From positions 1 to 19,925 of the forward strand of contig JAPUEV010000197.1 in the NCBI GenBank assembly GCA_027492415.1: a DNA stretch of 19,925 nt, in the 5' to 3' direction. Shown piece after piece: positions 14,539 through 19,925 of this stretch. A program made the position numbers and the translations under genes. The stretch comes from Ignavibacteria bacterium. GTDB taxonomy: Bacteria > Bacteroidota > Ignavibacteria > Tepidaquicellales > OLB5. Position 1 is the first letter of the stretch; the number at the start of each line of letters is the position of its first letter. The notes beneath the pieces are model-generated. The model did not search any database, was not told the DNA's origin, and saw only the letters and a program-made list of their open reading frames with translations.

Positions 14539-16635
14539 TTATGCTCCTACTGATTCTTTTCCTTTGTACTTCTCTATGATCTGCTCTGAAATTGACTTCG
14601 GAACTTCTTCATAGTGTGAGAATTCCATATTAGAGATAGCTCTTCCCTGTGTCATTGAACGCATTGAAGTAGCGTACCCGAACATTTCTGAAAGCGCAAC
14701 CATAGCGCGGATAACCTGAGCATCTGCTCTCTGGCTCATACCTTCTATTTTGCCTCTTCTTGAGCTTAAGTCACCCATTATATCACCCATATATTCATCA
14801 GGTGTAGTAACTTCAACCTTCATAATCGGCTCTAATATTACAGGACCGGCTTTTAAAGCGCCTGCTTTAAATGCCATTGAACCAGCAATCTTGAATGCCA
14901 TTTCTGATGAATCCACATCGTGGAATGAACCGTCAAACAATACAGCTTTAACGTCTTCAACAGGATAGCCTGCAAGTACACCGTTCTTCATCGCTTCTTC
15001 TATACCGTGCTCAACCGGCTTGATAAATTCTTTTGGAATTGATCCGCCGACAACTTTATTTTCAAATACAAATCCTTTGCCTTTTTCATTCGGTTCAATT
15101 GTGATCCATACGTGACCGAACTGACCTTTACCGCCTGACTGCCTGATGAACTTGCCTTCCTGTTCAACTTTCTTGGTAATGGTCTCTTTGTAAGCAACCT
15201 GCGGTTTACCAATATTAGCTTCAACTTTGAATTCACGTTTCAAACGGTCAACAATAATTTCAAGATGCAGCTCACCCATACCTGCAAGAATTGTCTGCCC
15301 TGTATCTTCATTTGTTGAGATACGGAGTGTTGGATCTTCTTCTGCAAGTTTACCAAGAGATTCAGAAAGCCTGTCCTGGTCAGCTTTGGTTTTAGGCTCA
15401 ATTGCAATTGAAATAACGGGCTCCGGAAATGTCATTCTTTCAAGAACGATCGGATCACCTTCATCACAAAGAGTATCGCCAGTTTTTGTATGCTTTAAGC
15501 CAATAACTGCGGCAATATCACCTGCGTATACTTCTTCTATATCTTCACGGTGGTTGGCATGCATCTGAAGCAGCCTTCCAACCCTTTCCTTTTTGCCTGA
15601 AACAGGATTATATGTATATGAACCTGATTTTAAAACGCCTGAATAAACCCTGAAGAATGTAAGCTTGCCTACAAACGGGTCAGTCATAATTTTGAATGCA
15701 AGTGAAGAGAATTTTTCTTCATCAGATACATTTCTTGTTATGTGGTCATCAGTGTGAATATGATGTCCCCAAACCTCACCGATATCTTTTGGTGTCGGCA
15801 GGTAATCAAGCACTGCATCAAGCAAAGACTGAACGCCTTTGTTCTTGAATGATGAACCGCATAATACCGGGATGATCTTCACTTTAAGAGTAGCTTCCCT
15901 TAAAACTTTCATTATTTCAACATGAGAAATTTCCTGTCCGTCAAGAAACTTGGTCAACAATGAATCGTCAACTTCAGAAACTGACTCAAGAAGCTTTAAC
16001 CTGTATTCTTTTGCTTTTTCTACAAGTGATGCAGGAATTTCCTGTTCTTCCCAGGTCTGGCCCAATGTATCAGCATTGTATATCAATGCTTTCATTGTGA
16101 TAAGATCAATCTGTCCGACGAATATATCGCCTGAGCCAATAGGAAGCTGCAAAGGTACAACATTAGCTTTAAGCCTTTCCTTCATCATATCAAGCACATG
16201 ATAAAAATCAGCGCCTGTTCTGTCCATCTTATTAATGAACGCAAGCCTTGGCACGCCGTATTTATCAGCCTGTCTCCAAACGGTTTCAGACTGAGGCTCA
16301 ACACCGCCTACTGCGCAGAATAACGCAACAGCGCCGTCAAGTACACGTAATGAACGCTCAACCTCAGCGGTAAAATCAACGTGGCCGGGTGTATCAATAA
16401 TATTTATCCTGTGATCTTTCCAGAAACATGTTGTTGCAGCACTGGTAATTGTAATACCGCGCTCTTTTTCCTGTTCCATCCAGTCCATAGTAGCAGCACC
16501 TTCATGCACTTCACCCATCCTGTGTAAACGGCCGGTGTAATACAGAATACGCTCTGTAGTAGTTGTCTTTCCGGCATCAATGTGAGCCATGATACCGATA
16601 TTTCTTGTCTTCTCTAATGATACTTTTCTGGGCAT
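14539..16635 (-). CDS. fusA: Elongation factor G
   Basis: The 698-residue protein is a full-length EF-G. Domain I has P-loop AHIDAGKT (17-24), EKERGITITSAATTC, DTPGHVDF and NKMD. Domain II contains KIMTDPFVGKLTFFRVYSG. Domain III (EDPTLRISTNEDTGQTILAGMGELHLEI) and domain IV (GQFGHVWITIEPNEKG with PKEFIKPVEHGI) follow. Domain V has VTTPDEYMGDIMGDLSSRRGKIEGM. EF-G drives translocation and, with RRF, ribosome recycling. It begins at ATG 16635, 66 bases after rpsG, and sits in its standard place in the str operon. The sequence shows no loss of catalytic motifs, so it is the translational EF-G and not a specialised paralogue. No strong Shine-Dalgarno is visible. Confidence 0.97.
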   Translation of the reverse strand: MPRKVSLEKTRNIGIMAHIDAGKTTTTERILYYTGRLHRMGEVHEGAATMDWMEQEKERGITITSAATTCFWKDHRINIIDTPGHVDFTAEVERSLRVLDGAVALFCAVGGVEPQSETVWRQADKYGVPRLAFINKMDRTGADFYHVLDMMKERLKANVVPLQLPIGSGDIFVGQIDLITMKALIYNADTLGQTWEEQEIPASLVEKAKEYRLKLLESVSEVDDSLLTKFLDGQEISHVEIMKVLREATLKVKIIPVLCGSSFKNKGVQSLLDAVLDYLPTPKDIGEVWGHHIHTDDHITRNVSDEEKFSSLAFKIMTDPFVGKLTFFRVYSGVLKSGSYTYNPVSGKKERVGRLLQMHANHREDIEEVYAGDIAAVIGLKHTKTGDTLCDEGDPIVLERMTFPEPVISIAIEPKTKADQDRLSESLGKLAEEDPTLRISTNEDTGQTILAGMGELHLEIIVDRLKREFKVEANIGKPQVAYKETITKKVEQEGKFIRQSGGKGQFGHVWITIEPNEKGKGFVFENKVVGGSIPKEFIKPVEHGIEEAMKNGVLAGYPVEDVKAVLFDGSFHDVDSSEMAFKIAGSMAFKAGALKAGPVILEPIMKVEVTTPDEYMGDIMGDLSSRRGKIEGMSQRADAQVIRAMVALSEMFGYATSMRSMTQGRAISNMEFSHYEEVPKSISEQIIEKYKGKESVGA

Positions 16636-16701
16636 TAAACTATTATGCTTTCTATTCTTTTTTTATATTTTCAAAAAACTTAAAAAGGGCTTAATATAAG
16701 A

Positions 16702-17169
16702 TTACCACCTGAAATGCGCGAAAGCTTTATTAGCTTCTGCCATCCTGTGTACATCTTCTTTCTTCTTTACAGCGCTGCCTTCATTGTTGGCTGCTGACAT
16801 TAATTCACCTGCAAGCTTTTCAGCCATTGATTTGCCGGCTTTTGCTCTTGCGTAGGTCAATATCCATTTTATTGCAAGCGCTTTTCTTCTCTCAGGTCTA
16901 ACTTCTGTTGGAACCTGGTAGTTTGATCCGCCAACTCTTCTTGAGCGTACTTCAAGTGAAGGCTCAACATTGTGAATAGCCTTTTTGAATACTTCAACGG
17001 GCTCTGTATTGAGTTTTTCTTTTATGATATCAAATGCATCGTATACAACTCTTTCAGCTTTCTGCTTCAGTCCGTCGTACATGATACAGTTAATAAACCT
17101 TCCGACAAGAACATCCGAAAATATTCTGTCAGTACCTCTTTGTCTTTTATTTGCTGTTCTTTTTCTCAA
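16702..17169 (-). CDS. rpsG: Ribosomal protein S7
   Basis: The 155-residue protein starts MRKRTANKRQRGTDRIFSD and includes LVGRFINCIMYDGLKQKAERVVYDAFDII, VEPSLEVRSRRVGGSNYQVP and RRKALAIKWILTYARAKAGKSMAEKLAGEL. It is a normal S7, the primary assembly protein of the 30S head. In E. coli S7 is the autoregulator of the str operon. The start is TTG (17169-17167), because the basic N-terminus begins there and no ATG is available. No clear Shine-Dalgarno precedes it, so it may depend on coupling with rpsL 75 bases upstream. Confidence 0.95.
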   Translation of the reverse strand: MRKRTANKRQRGTDRIFSDVLVGRFINCIMYDGLKQKAERVVYDAFDIIKEKLNTEPVEVFKKAIHNVEPSLEVRSRRVGGSNYQVPTEVRPERRKALAIKWILTYARAKAGKSMAEKLAGELMSAANNEGSAVKKKEDVHRMAEANKAFAHFRW

Positions 17170-17244
17170 GTCGCTTATATTTTATTATATTCTATAATCT
17201 TGTTTGTGAATGAAACTGAATCGAAGCTTACCTGTAATTACAGA

Positions 17245-17631
17245 TTATTTCTTTCCGGTTGCTTTGGCTTTCTTTGCTCCGTATTTTGAACGCGCCTGTT
17301 TCCTGTCAGCAACACCTGATGAATCAACCGCACCTCTTACAATGTGATATCTTACACCCGGAAGATCTTTAACTCTGCCTCCGCGTATAAGAACAATTGA
17401 GTGCTCCTGTAAGTTATGTCCTTCACCCGGAATGTAAGCTGTTACTTCCATGCCGTTGGATAAGCGTACCCTTGCAACTTTTCTTAAAGCTGAGTTAGGT
17501 TTCTTTGGTGTTGTTGTATATACTCTTGTGCATACTCCTCTTTTTTGAGGTGATGATTCCAGCGCCGGTGATTTGCTTTTATACTTTAAAACTTTTCTAC
17601 CTTTGCGTACTAATTGGTTGATTGTTGGCAC
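17245..17631 (-). CDS. rpsL: Ribosomal protein S12
   Basis: The 128-residue protein has the invariant S12 core. LESSPQKRGVCTRVYTTTPKKPNSALRKV holds the lysine linked to streptomycin sensitivity in TPKKPNS. GEGHNLQEHSIVLIRGGRVKDLPGVRYH holds the second resistance loop and the Asp methylthiolated in many bacteria. It ends with a basic Ala/Lys tail. S12 monitors codon-anticodon pairing in the decoding centre. The start is GTG (17631-17629), with AGGTAGGA a few bases upstream. It is the first gene of the str operon, behind a consensus promoter and a structured leader. Both resistance loops have the drug-sensitive residues. Confidence 0.97.
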   Translation of the reverse strand: MPTINQLVRKGRKVLKYKSKSPALESSPQKRGVCTRVYTTTPKKPNSALRKVARVRLSNGMEVTAYIPGEGHNLQEHSIVLIRGGRVKDLPGVRYHIVRGAVDSSGVADRKQARSKYGAKKAKATGKK

Positions 17632-17675
17632 GTAATATTCCTACCTTAGTCTTAATTTACTAAAATAAATTTCTG

Positions 17676-17708
17676 CGCTCATTTGCCTTAGGTGGCTTCC
17701 GATGAGCG
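17676..17708 (-). promoter_or_regulatory. Structured leader hairpin upstream of rpsL
   Basis: CGCTCAT (17676-17682) pairs perfectly with ATGAGCG (17702-17708). Inside the 19-base loop, GCC (17685-17687) can pair with GGC (17694-17696). It lies between the promoter and the rpsL start in the transcribed leader, 45 bases or more before the GTG, and is not followed by a U run. Such a nested hairpin is what an autoregulatory ribosomal-protein leader could look like. The binding protein is unknown, with S7 or S12 as candidates by analogy. Confidence 0.5.
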
Positions 17709-17727
17709 GCATTCTTATTAGAAACTA

Positions 17728-17758
17728 CAAAATTAGCGATTTTTTAAGAAATAGTCAA
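17728..17758 (-). promoter_or_regulatory. Promoter of the str operon (TTG-N20-TAATTTTG)
   Basis: On the minus strand TTG (17758-17756) is followed after 20 bases by TAATTTTG (17735-17728). This matches the Bacteroidetes-type -33 TTG / -7 TAnnTTTG consensus. Transcription would begin near 17722, giving a leader of about 90 bases that includes the hairpin at 17676-17708. Confidence 0.65.
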
Positions 17759-18042
17759 GTTAGGGATTGATGGGGTTTATAGTTTCACGTTATGATGAAA
17801 GAGACTTTCCTTATATTTGATTAACCTAATAATTTGATACTTTTTTATAAAAAATACCTTAAGAATAAGCAATTCTTTGATTATTTTCTAAAAAAATGAA
17901 TATTTACAGGAAAGTAATGGATTTCCATGTTTTTGATTATATACTATTAATTTGACTTAACAGAACAATACCCTAAAATTTTAGGTTTAAGTAATATAGC
18001 TTAAATATTATCTATTTTAAATGTTGAATAAAATTTTATTGT

Positions 18043-18071
18043 TTGTAAATCAACAATTTTCATTATATTTG
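18043..18071 (+). promoter_or_regulatory. Promoter of the trypsin-TPR gene (TTG-N18-TATATTTG)
   Basis: TTG at 18043-18045 (within TTTG) and TATATTTG at 18064-18071 are separated by 18 bases, an exact match to the Bacteroidetes consensus elements. The expected start of transcription is near 18077, leaving a leader of about 40 bases before ATG 18117. Confidence 0.68.
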
Positions 18072-18083
18072 CTTAAATCTTCC

Positions 18084-18101
18084 CCGAAGGAGTTTCTTCG
18101 G
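18084..18101 (+). promoter_or_regulatory. Leader hairpin and close Shine-Dalgarno before the trypsin-TPR gene
   Basis: CCGAAG (18084-18089) pairs with CTTCGG (18096-18101) around the loop GAGTTT. The ribosome site GGAGG (18109-18113) then lies only 3 bases before ATG 18117, closer than normal. A second GGAG is held in the hairpin (18089-18092). Confidence 0.45.
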
Positions 18102-18116
18102 ATCTAACGGAGGCGC

Positions 18117-19256
18117 ATGTTCAAAAAATTTCTAAACATAACTCCCCTTTTCTTCATCCTGGTATGCGTCAGGATGTATTCACAGCCTGTTACCGGTGAT
18201 GAGCTTTCCGCAGAGAAAATTTTCGAAAAGGTCGATAATTCTGTAGTTGTTGTACTTGCATATGATAACCTTGGCAATGTTTTCCAGGGCTCAGGTGTGG
18301 TTATTAATAACGATGGCATGATAGTCACCAACTACCACGTTTGCAAAGATGCGGGAAAGATAGAAATTAAACATTACTCCAAAGATATCAAAAACGTAAG
18401 AGTTTATAAATATGATGAAGTAAAGGATATATTAATATTAAAGACCGATGAAGAAAACTTTACTCCTATAGCCTGCGGAAACAGCAGCAATCTTAAAGCC
18501 GGACAAAGAGTATATGCAGTAGGCTCACCCGAAGGATATGAGAATTCCATTTCTGAAGGTATAATCAGCGGGTTCAGAACTGATGAGAATAACGTAAAGC
18601 TTGTACAAATGACCTGTCCCATAACTGATGGCTCTTCAGGAGGCGCGGTGCTGAATGCTAAGGGTGAGCTCATTGGACTTTCCGTAAGCGGGCAGCATGA
18701 TGGCAGCCTGTACTTCGCTGTTCCCATTAACGATGTGTTCACTCTTCTTGGAGTTGATAATACCATAGCAGAAGTAACTGACCCGGTGAAATATTACGAA
18801 ATAGGCACTATTGCAAACGAGAACAAGAATTACAAGGAAGCTGAAATTAATTTTACCAGGTATCTCGAAAAATTCTCAAACGATGTAAGCGCATATTACA
18901 ACCGCGGATACGCAAGGTTCAAATTAAAAGAGTATAAAAAAGCTATCAGTGATTTTTCTACCGTTCTTGAAACAAACGGTACCAGTGAATCATTTTTCTA
19001 CCGCGGCAACTGCTACTATTCGCTTAAAGATTATAAAAGCGCATATACAGATTATACCAAAGCTCTTGAACAGGAGCCCGATAATTATGATATCTACTAT
19101 AACCGCGGTTACGCAGGCTTTAAGCTGAAAGATTATACCGGCGCTGTAAGTGACTGGAAGCGGGCAATTGAGCTGAATCCGGAATATACCGCTGAGCTTG
19201 ATGTAAAAATAAAAATTGCTGAAGAAGAATCAGCCAAAACAAATCATACAAAATAA
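18117..19256 (+). CDS. Exported trypsin-like serine protease with C-terminal TPR repeats
   Basis: The 379-residue protein has an N-terminal signal (FLNITPLFFILVCVRMYSQ). A DegP-like chymotrypsin-fold domain follows (about 32-215) with the triad His74 in VTNYHV, Asp104 in VKDILILK and Ser174 in TDGSSGGAVLN. QGSGVVINNDGMIVTNYHV and AVGSPEGYENSISEGIISG are typical of HtrA/trypsin-2 proteins. No PDZ domain is present. Instead residues from about 227 to 370 form four TPR-like units, such as SAYYNRGYARFKLKEYKKAISDFS and DIYYNRGYAGFKLKDYTGAVSDW, probably a protein-binding platform. The protein should act in the periplasm or be anchored there by the uncleaved signal. Its TTG/TAnnTTTG promoter is strong, and it is followed closely by a microprotein gene. 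The role, perhaps envelope protein quality control, is inferred from the family. Confidence 0.9.
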   Translation: MFKKFLNITPLFFILVCVRMYSQPVTGDELSAEKIFEKVDNSVVVVLAYDNLGNVFQGSGVVINNDGMIVTNYHVCKDAGKIEIKHYSKDIKNVRVYKYDEVKDILILKTDEENFTPIACGNSSNLKAGQRVYAVGSPEGYENSISEGIISGFRTDENNVKLVQMTCPITDGSSGGAVLNAKGELIGLSVSGQHDGSLYFAVPINDVFTLLGVDNTIAEVTDPVKYYEIGTIANENKNYKEAEINFTRYLEKFSNDVSAYYNRGYARFKLKEYKKAISDFSTVLETNGTSESFFYRGNCYYSLKDYKSAYTDYTKALEQEPDNYDIYYNRGYAGFKLKDYTGAVSDWKRAIELNPEYTAELDVKIKIAEEESAKTNHTK

Positions 19257-19267
19257 CAGGTAAACTT

Positions 19268-19372
19268 ATGCTGCCGGATAAATTCAGAAGCTCCACACAG
19301 TTTTACCTGCTTTTCGGTTTCCTTATCTTAACAGTAGTAATTGTTGGTCTTTATATCGGGTTTTTAAAATAG
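19268..19372 (+). CDS. 34-residue single-pass membrane microprotein
   Basis: ATG 19268 opens a 34-codon frame ending at TAG 19370-19372. It has a good ribosome site, AGG at 19258-19260 with TAAACTT as spacer, only 11 bases after the protease stop. The product has a polar start (MLPDKFRSSTQ), one hydrophobic helix of about 20 residues (YLLFGFLILTVVIVGLYIGF), and ends FLK. It is too short for ordinary ORF cut-offs. The close spacing suggests it is translated from the protease transcript and may be a small membrane partner. I recognise no family. It could still be a chance frame, but the ribosome site, position and clean helix argue for a real gene. Confidence 0.6.
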   Translation: MLPDKFRSSTQFYLLFGFLILTVVIVGLYIGFLK

Positions 19373-19438
19373 CGGTAAGCTTTTTACTTTCTCCTGCCCT
19401 CTTTTTCCAATAATCATTTACTATAGTATAGATTACTT

Positions 19439-19729
19439 ATGCAATTTATTTACTTTATCAGGCCGCATAAAGAGAACTTTGCCGAAACTATGACCGAAGA
19501 AGAAGGCAATATAATGGGCACCCATTTTATGTACCTTCAGGATCTGCTTGAAAAAGGTAAGTTAATCCTTGCCGGACCCGAAACAAACGGTAAGTTTGGT
19601 ATATGCATCATTGAAACTGAATCCGAAGATGAAGCAAAGGAAATCATGATGAATGACCCCGCAGTTAAATCAGGTATTGTTACACCGGAGTTATTTCCAT
19701 ACAGAGTAAGCCTTTTAAGAGCGAAATAG
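19439..19729 (+). CDS. YciI-family protein (YCII-related domain)
   Basis: The 96-residue protein has the ferredoxin-like YCII pattern. It opens with the strand MQFIYFIRP, then THFMYLQDLLEKGKLILAGPE with His29, ICIIETESEDEAKEIMMNDPAVKSGIV with Asp73, and ends in FPYRVSLL. The family resembles muconolactone isomerase-like dimers. Biochemical roles are mostly unknown, although conserved His and Asp residues hint at an active site. It stands 66 bases behind the microprotein gene, with no clear promoter of its own, and is followed by a terminator. It may be the last gene of the protease transcript or independent. Confidence 0.85.
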   Translation: MQFIYFIRPHKENFAETMTEEEGNIMGTHFMYLQDLLEKGKLILAGPETNGKFGICIIETESEDEAKEIMMNDPAVKSGIVTPELFPYRVSLLRAK

Positions 19730-19751
19730 TAAAATAGCGATATAGTGATAA

Positions 19752-19785
19752 AAAAAGCAGAACTGTAAAATTAGTCCTGCTTTTT
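19752..19785 (+). terminator. Intrinsic terminator after the YciI-family gene
   Basis: AAAAAGCAG (19752-19760) pairs with CTGCTTTTT (19777-19785), with ACT/AGT pairing inside the loop and a T run at the end. The A run on the other side lets it work on the minus strand too, for the msrB gene arriving from the right. Confidence 0.82.
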
Positions 19786-19815
19786 GTTGTTAAAACAATA
19801 GCTTTTAGATATAAT

Positions 19816-19851
19816 TAGTGAAATAACCTGCACACAAACTCTATTTCACTA
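19816..19851. repeat. Perfect 10-base inverted repeat with tandem TAGTGAAA-like units
   Basis: TAGTGAAATA (19816-19825) and TATTTCACTA (19842-19851) are exact inverted repeats with a 16-base spacer. On the plus strand they are followed by TTTCACTTTTT. The motif TTTCAC occurs twice in a row on the right. Similar TAGTG/TAGCG words occur at 19730-19750. It may assist termination between the convergent genes. Confidence 0.5.
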
Positions 19852-19878
19852 TTTCACTTTTTCGATAGTTAATATTTA

Positions 19879-19925
19879 CTACTCTTTCTTCTTAAAATCA
19901 AGTGAAGCCGAGTTCATGCAGTATC
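19879..19925 (-). CDS. msrB: Peptide methionine-R-sulfoxide reductase, C-terminal end (partial)
   Basis: On the minus strand the last 14 codons before TAG read YCMNSASLDFKKKE. This matches the C-terminal active-site signature RYCxNSASLxF of MsrB, in which the Cys is catalytic. MsrB reduces methionine-R-sulfoxide in oxidised proteins. Only this end lies in the window, so domain fusions such as MsrA-MsrB and the export signal cannot be judged. The call depends on a short but very characteristic motif. Confidence 0.7.
   Translation of the reverse strand, partial: YCMNSASLDFKKKE

Larger units (their letters stand above)
17632..18116. other. Divergent intergenic region with two promoters
   Basis: This 485-base AT-rich stretch separates rpsL (-) from the protease gene (+). 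It holds the str leader and promoter on the left and the protease promoter and leader on the right. Between about 17760 and 18040 I see no gene. The only notable element is a perfect 14-base palindrome CCTAAAATTTTAGG at 17972-17985, flanked by ACTTAA and TTAAGT arms. That could be an operator but may be chance in such AT-rich DNA. Confidence 0.6.

Noticed and set aside
1..19925. CRISPR arrays, insertion sequences, toxin-antitoxin or phage-defence genes
   Set aside because: I found no regularly spaced repeats, transposase or integrase motifs, or known defence domains; the ClpB and kinase genes do not form a defence-like cassette.

Overview
The window looks like chromosomal DNA of a Gram-negative member of the FCB (Fibrobacteres-Chlorobi-Bacteroidetes) group, most likely an Ignavibacteria-type bacterium. 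Four things point there. A secreted metalloprotease ends in a Por/type IX-style sorting domain with the NYPNPFNPVTKIKF signature. The primary sigma factor is the short 288-residue form without region 1.1. Two promoters match the Bacteroidetes-type TTG / TAnnTTTG consensus. The DNA is AT-rich, with weak or absent Shine-Dalgarno sequences before many genes. The species assignment is inference; no 16S is present.

Layout. 1-2740 (+): end of an NAD-dependent sugar epimerase, a GT2 glycosyltransferase started at an overlapping TTG, and a two-PAS membrane histidine kinase. 2767-4077 (-): a ClpB that stops at the beginning of the middle domain, about half the family length. 4228-9901 (-): a peptide-related cluster of family-5 solute-binding lipoprotein, NlpC/P60 lipoprotein, one DppB-type permease and a T9SS-type M12-like metalloprotease, closed by a strong terminator. 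9980-10846 (-): rpoD with its own terminator. 10923-17631 (-): the str operon joined to the start of the S10 operon, rpsL-rpsG-fusA-[tRNA-Ile]-tuf-rpsJ-rplC-rplD-rplW. It stops at rplW instead of continuing to rplB. 17632-18116: divergent promoter region. 18117-19729 (+): trypsin-like protease with TPR repeats, a 34-residue membrane microprotein missed by length cut-offs, and a YciI-family protein. 19879-19925 (-): the last codons of an MsrB-type methionine sulfoxide reductase.

How the genes work together. The central block is translation machinery driven by one recognisable promoter upstream of rpsL, with the sigma factor that would read such promoters encoded just behind it. The 4.2-9.9 kb cluster combines an outer, probably secreted, peptidase, a wall-peptide hydrolase and half of a peptide importer, which suggests peptide or muropeptide scavenging (inference). 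The left edge looks like part of a surface-polysaccharide locus.

Most of the window is conserved housekeeping DNA. I do not see a convincing wholly new system. The best leads are the tRNA-Ile with a UAU anticodon and its degenerate neighbour between fusA and tuf, the half-length ClpB, the broken S10 operon, the incomplete transporter fused by context to a protease, and the microprotein.
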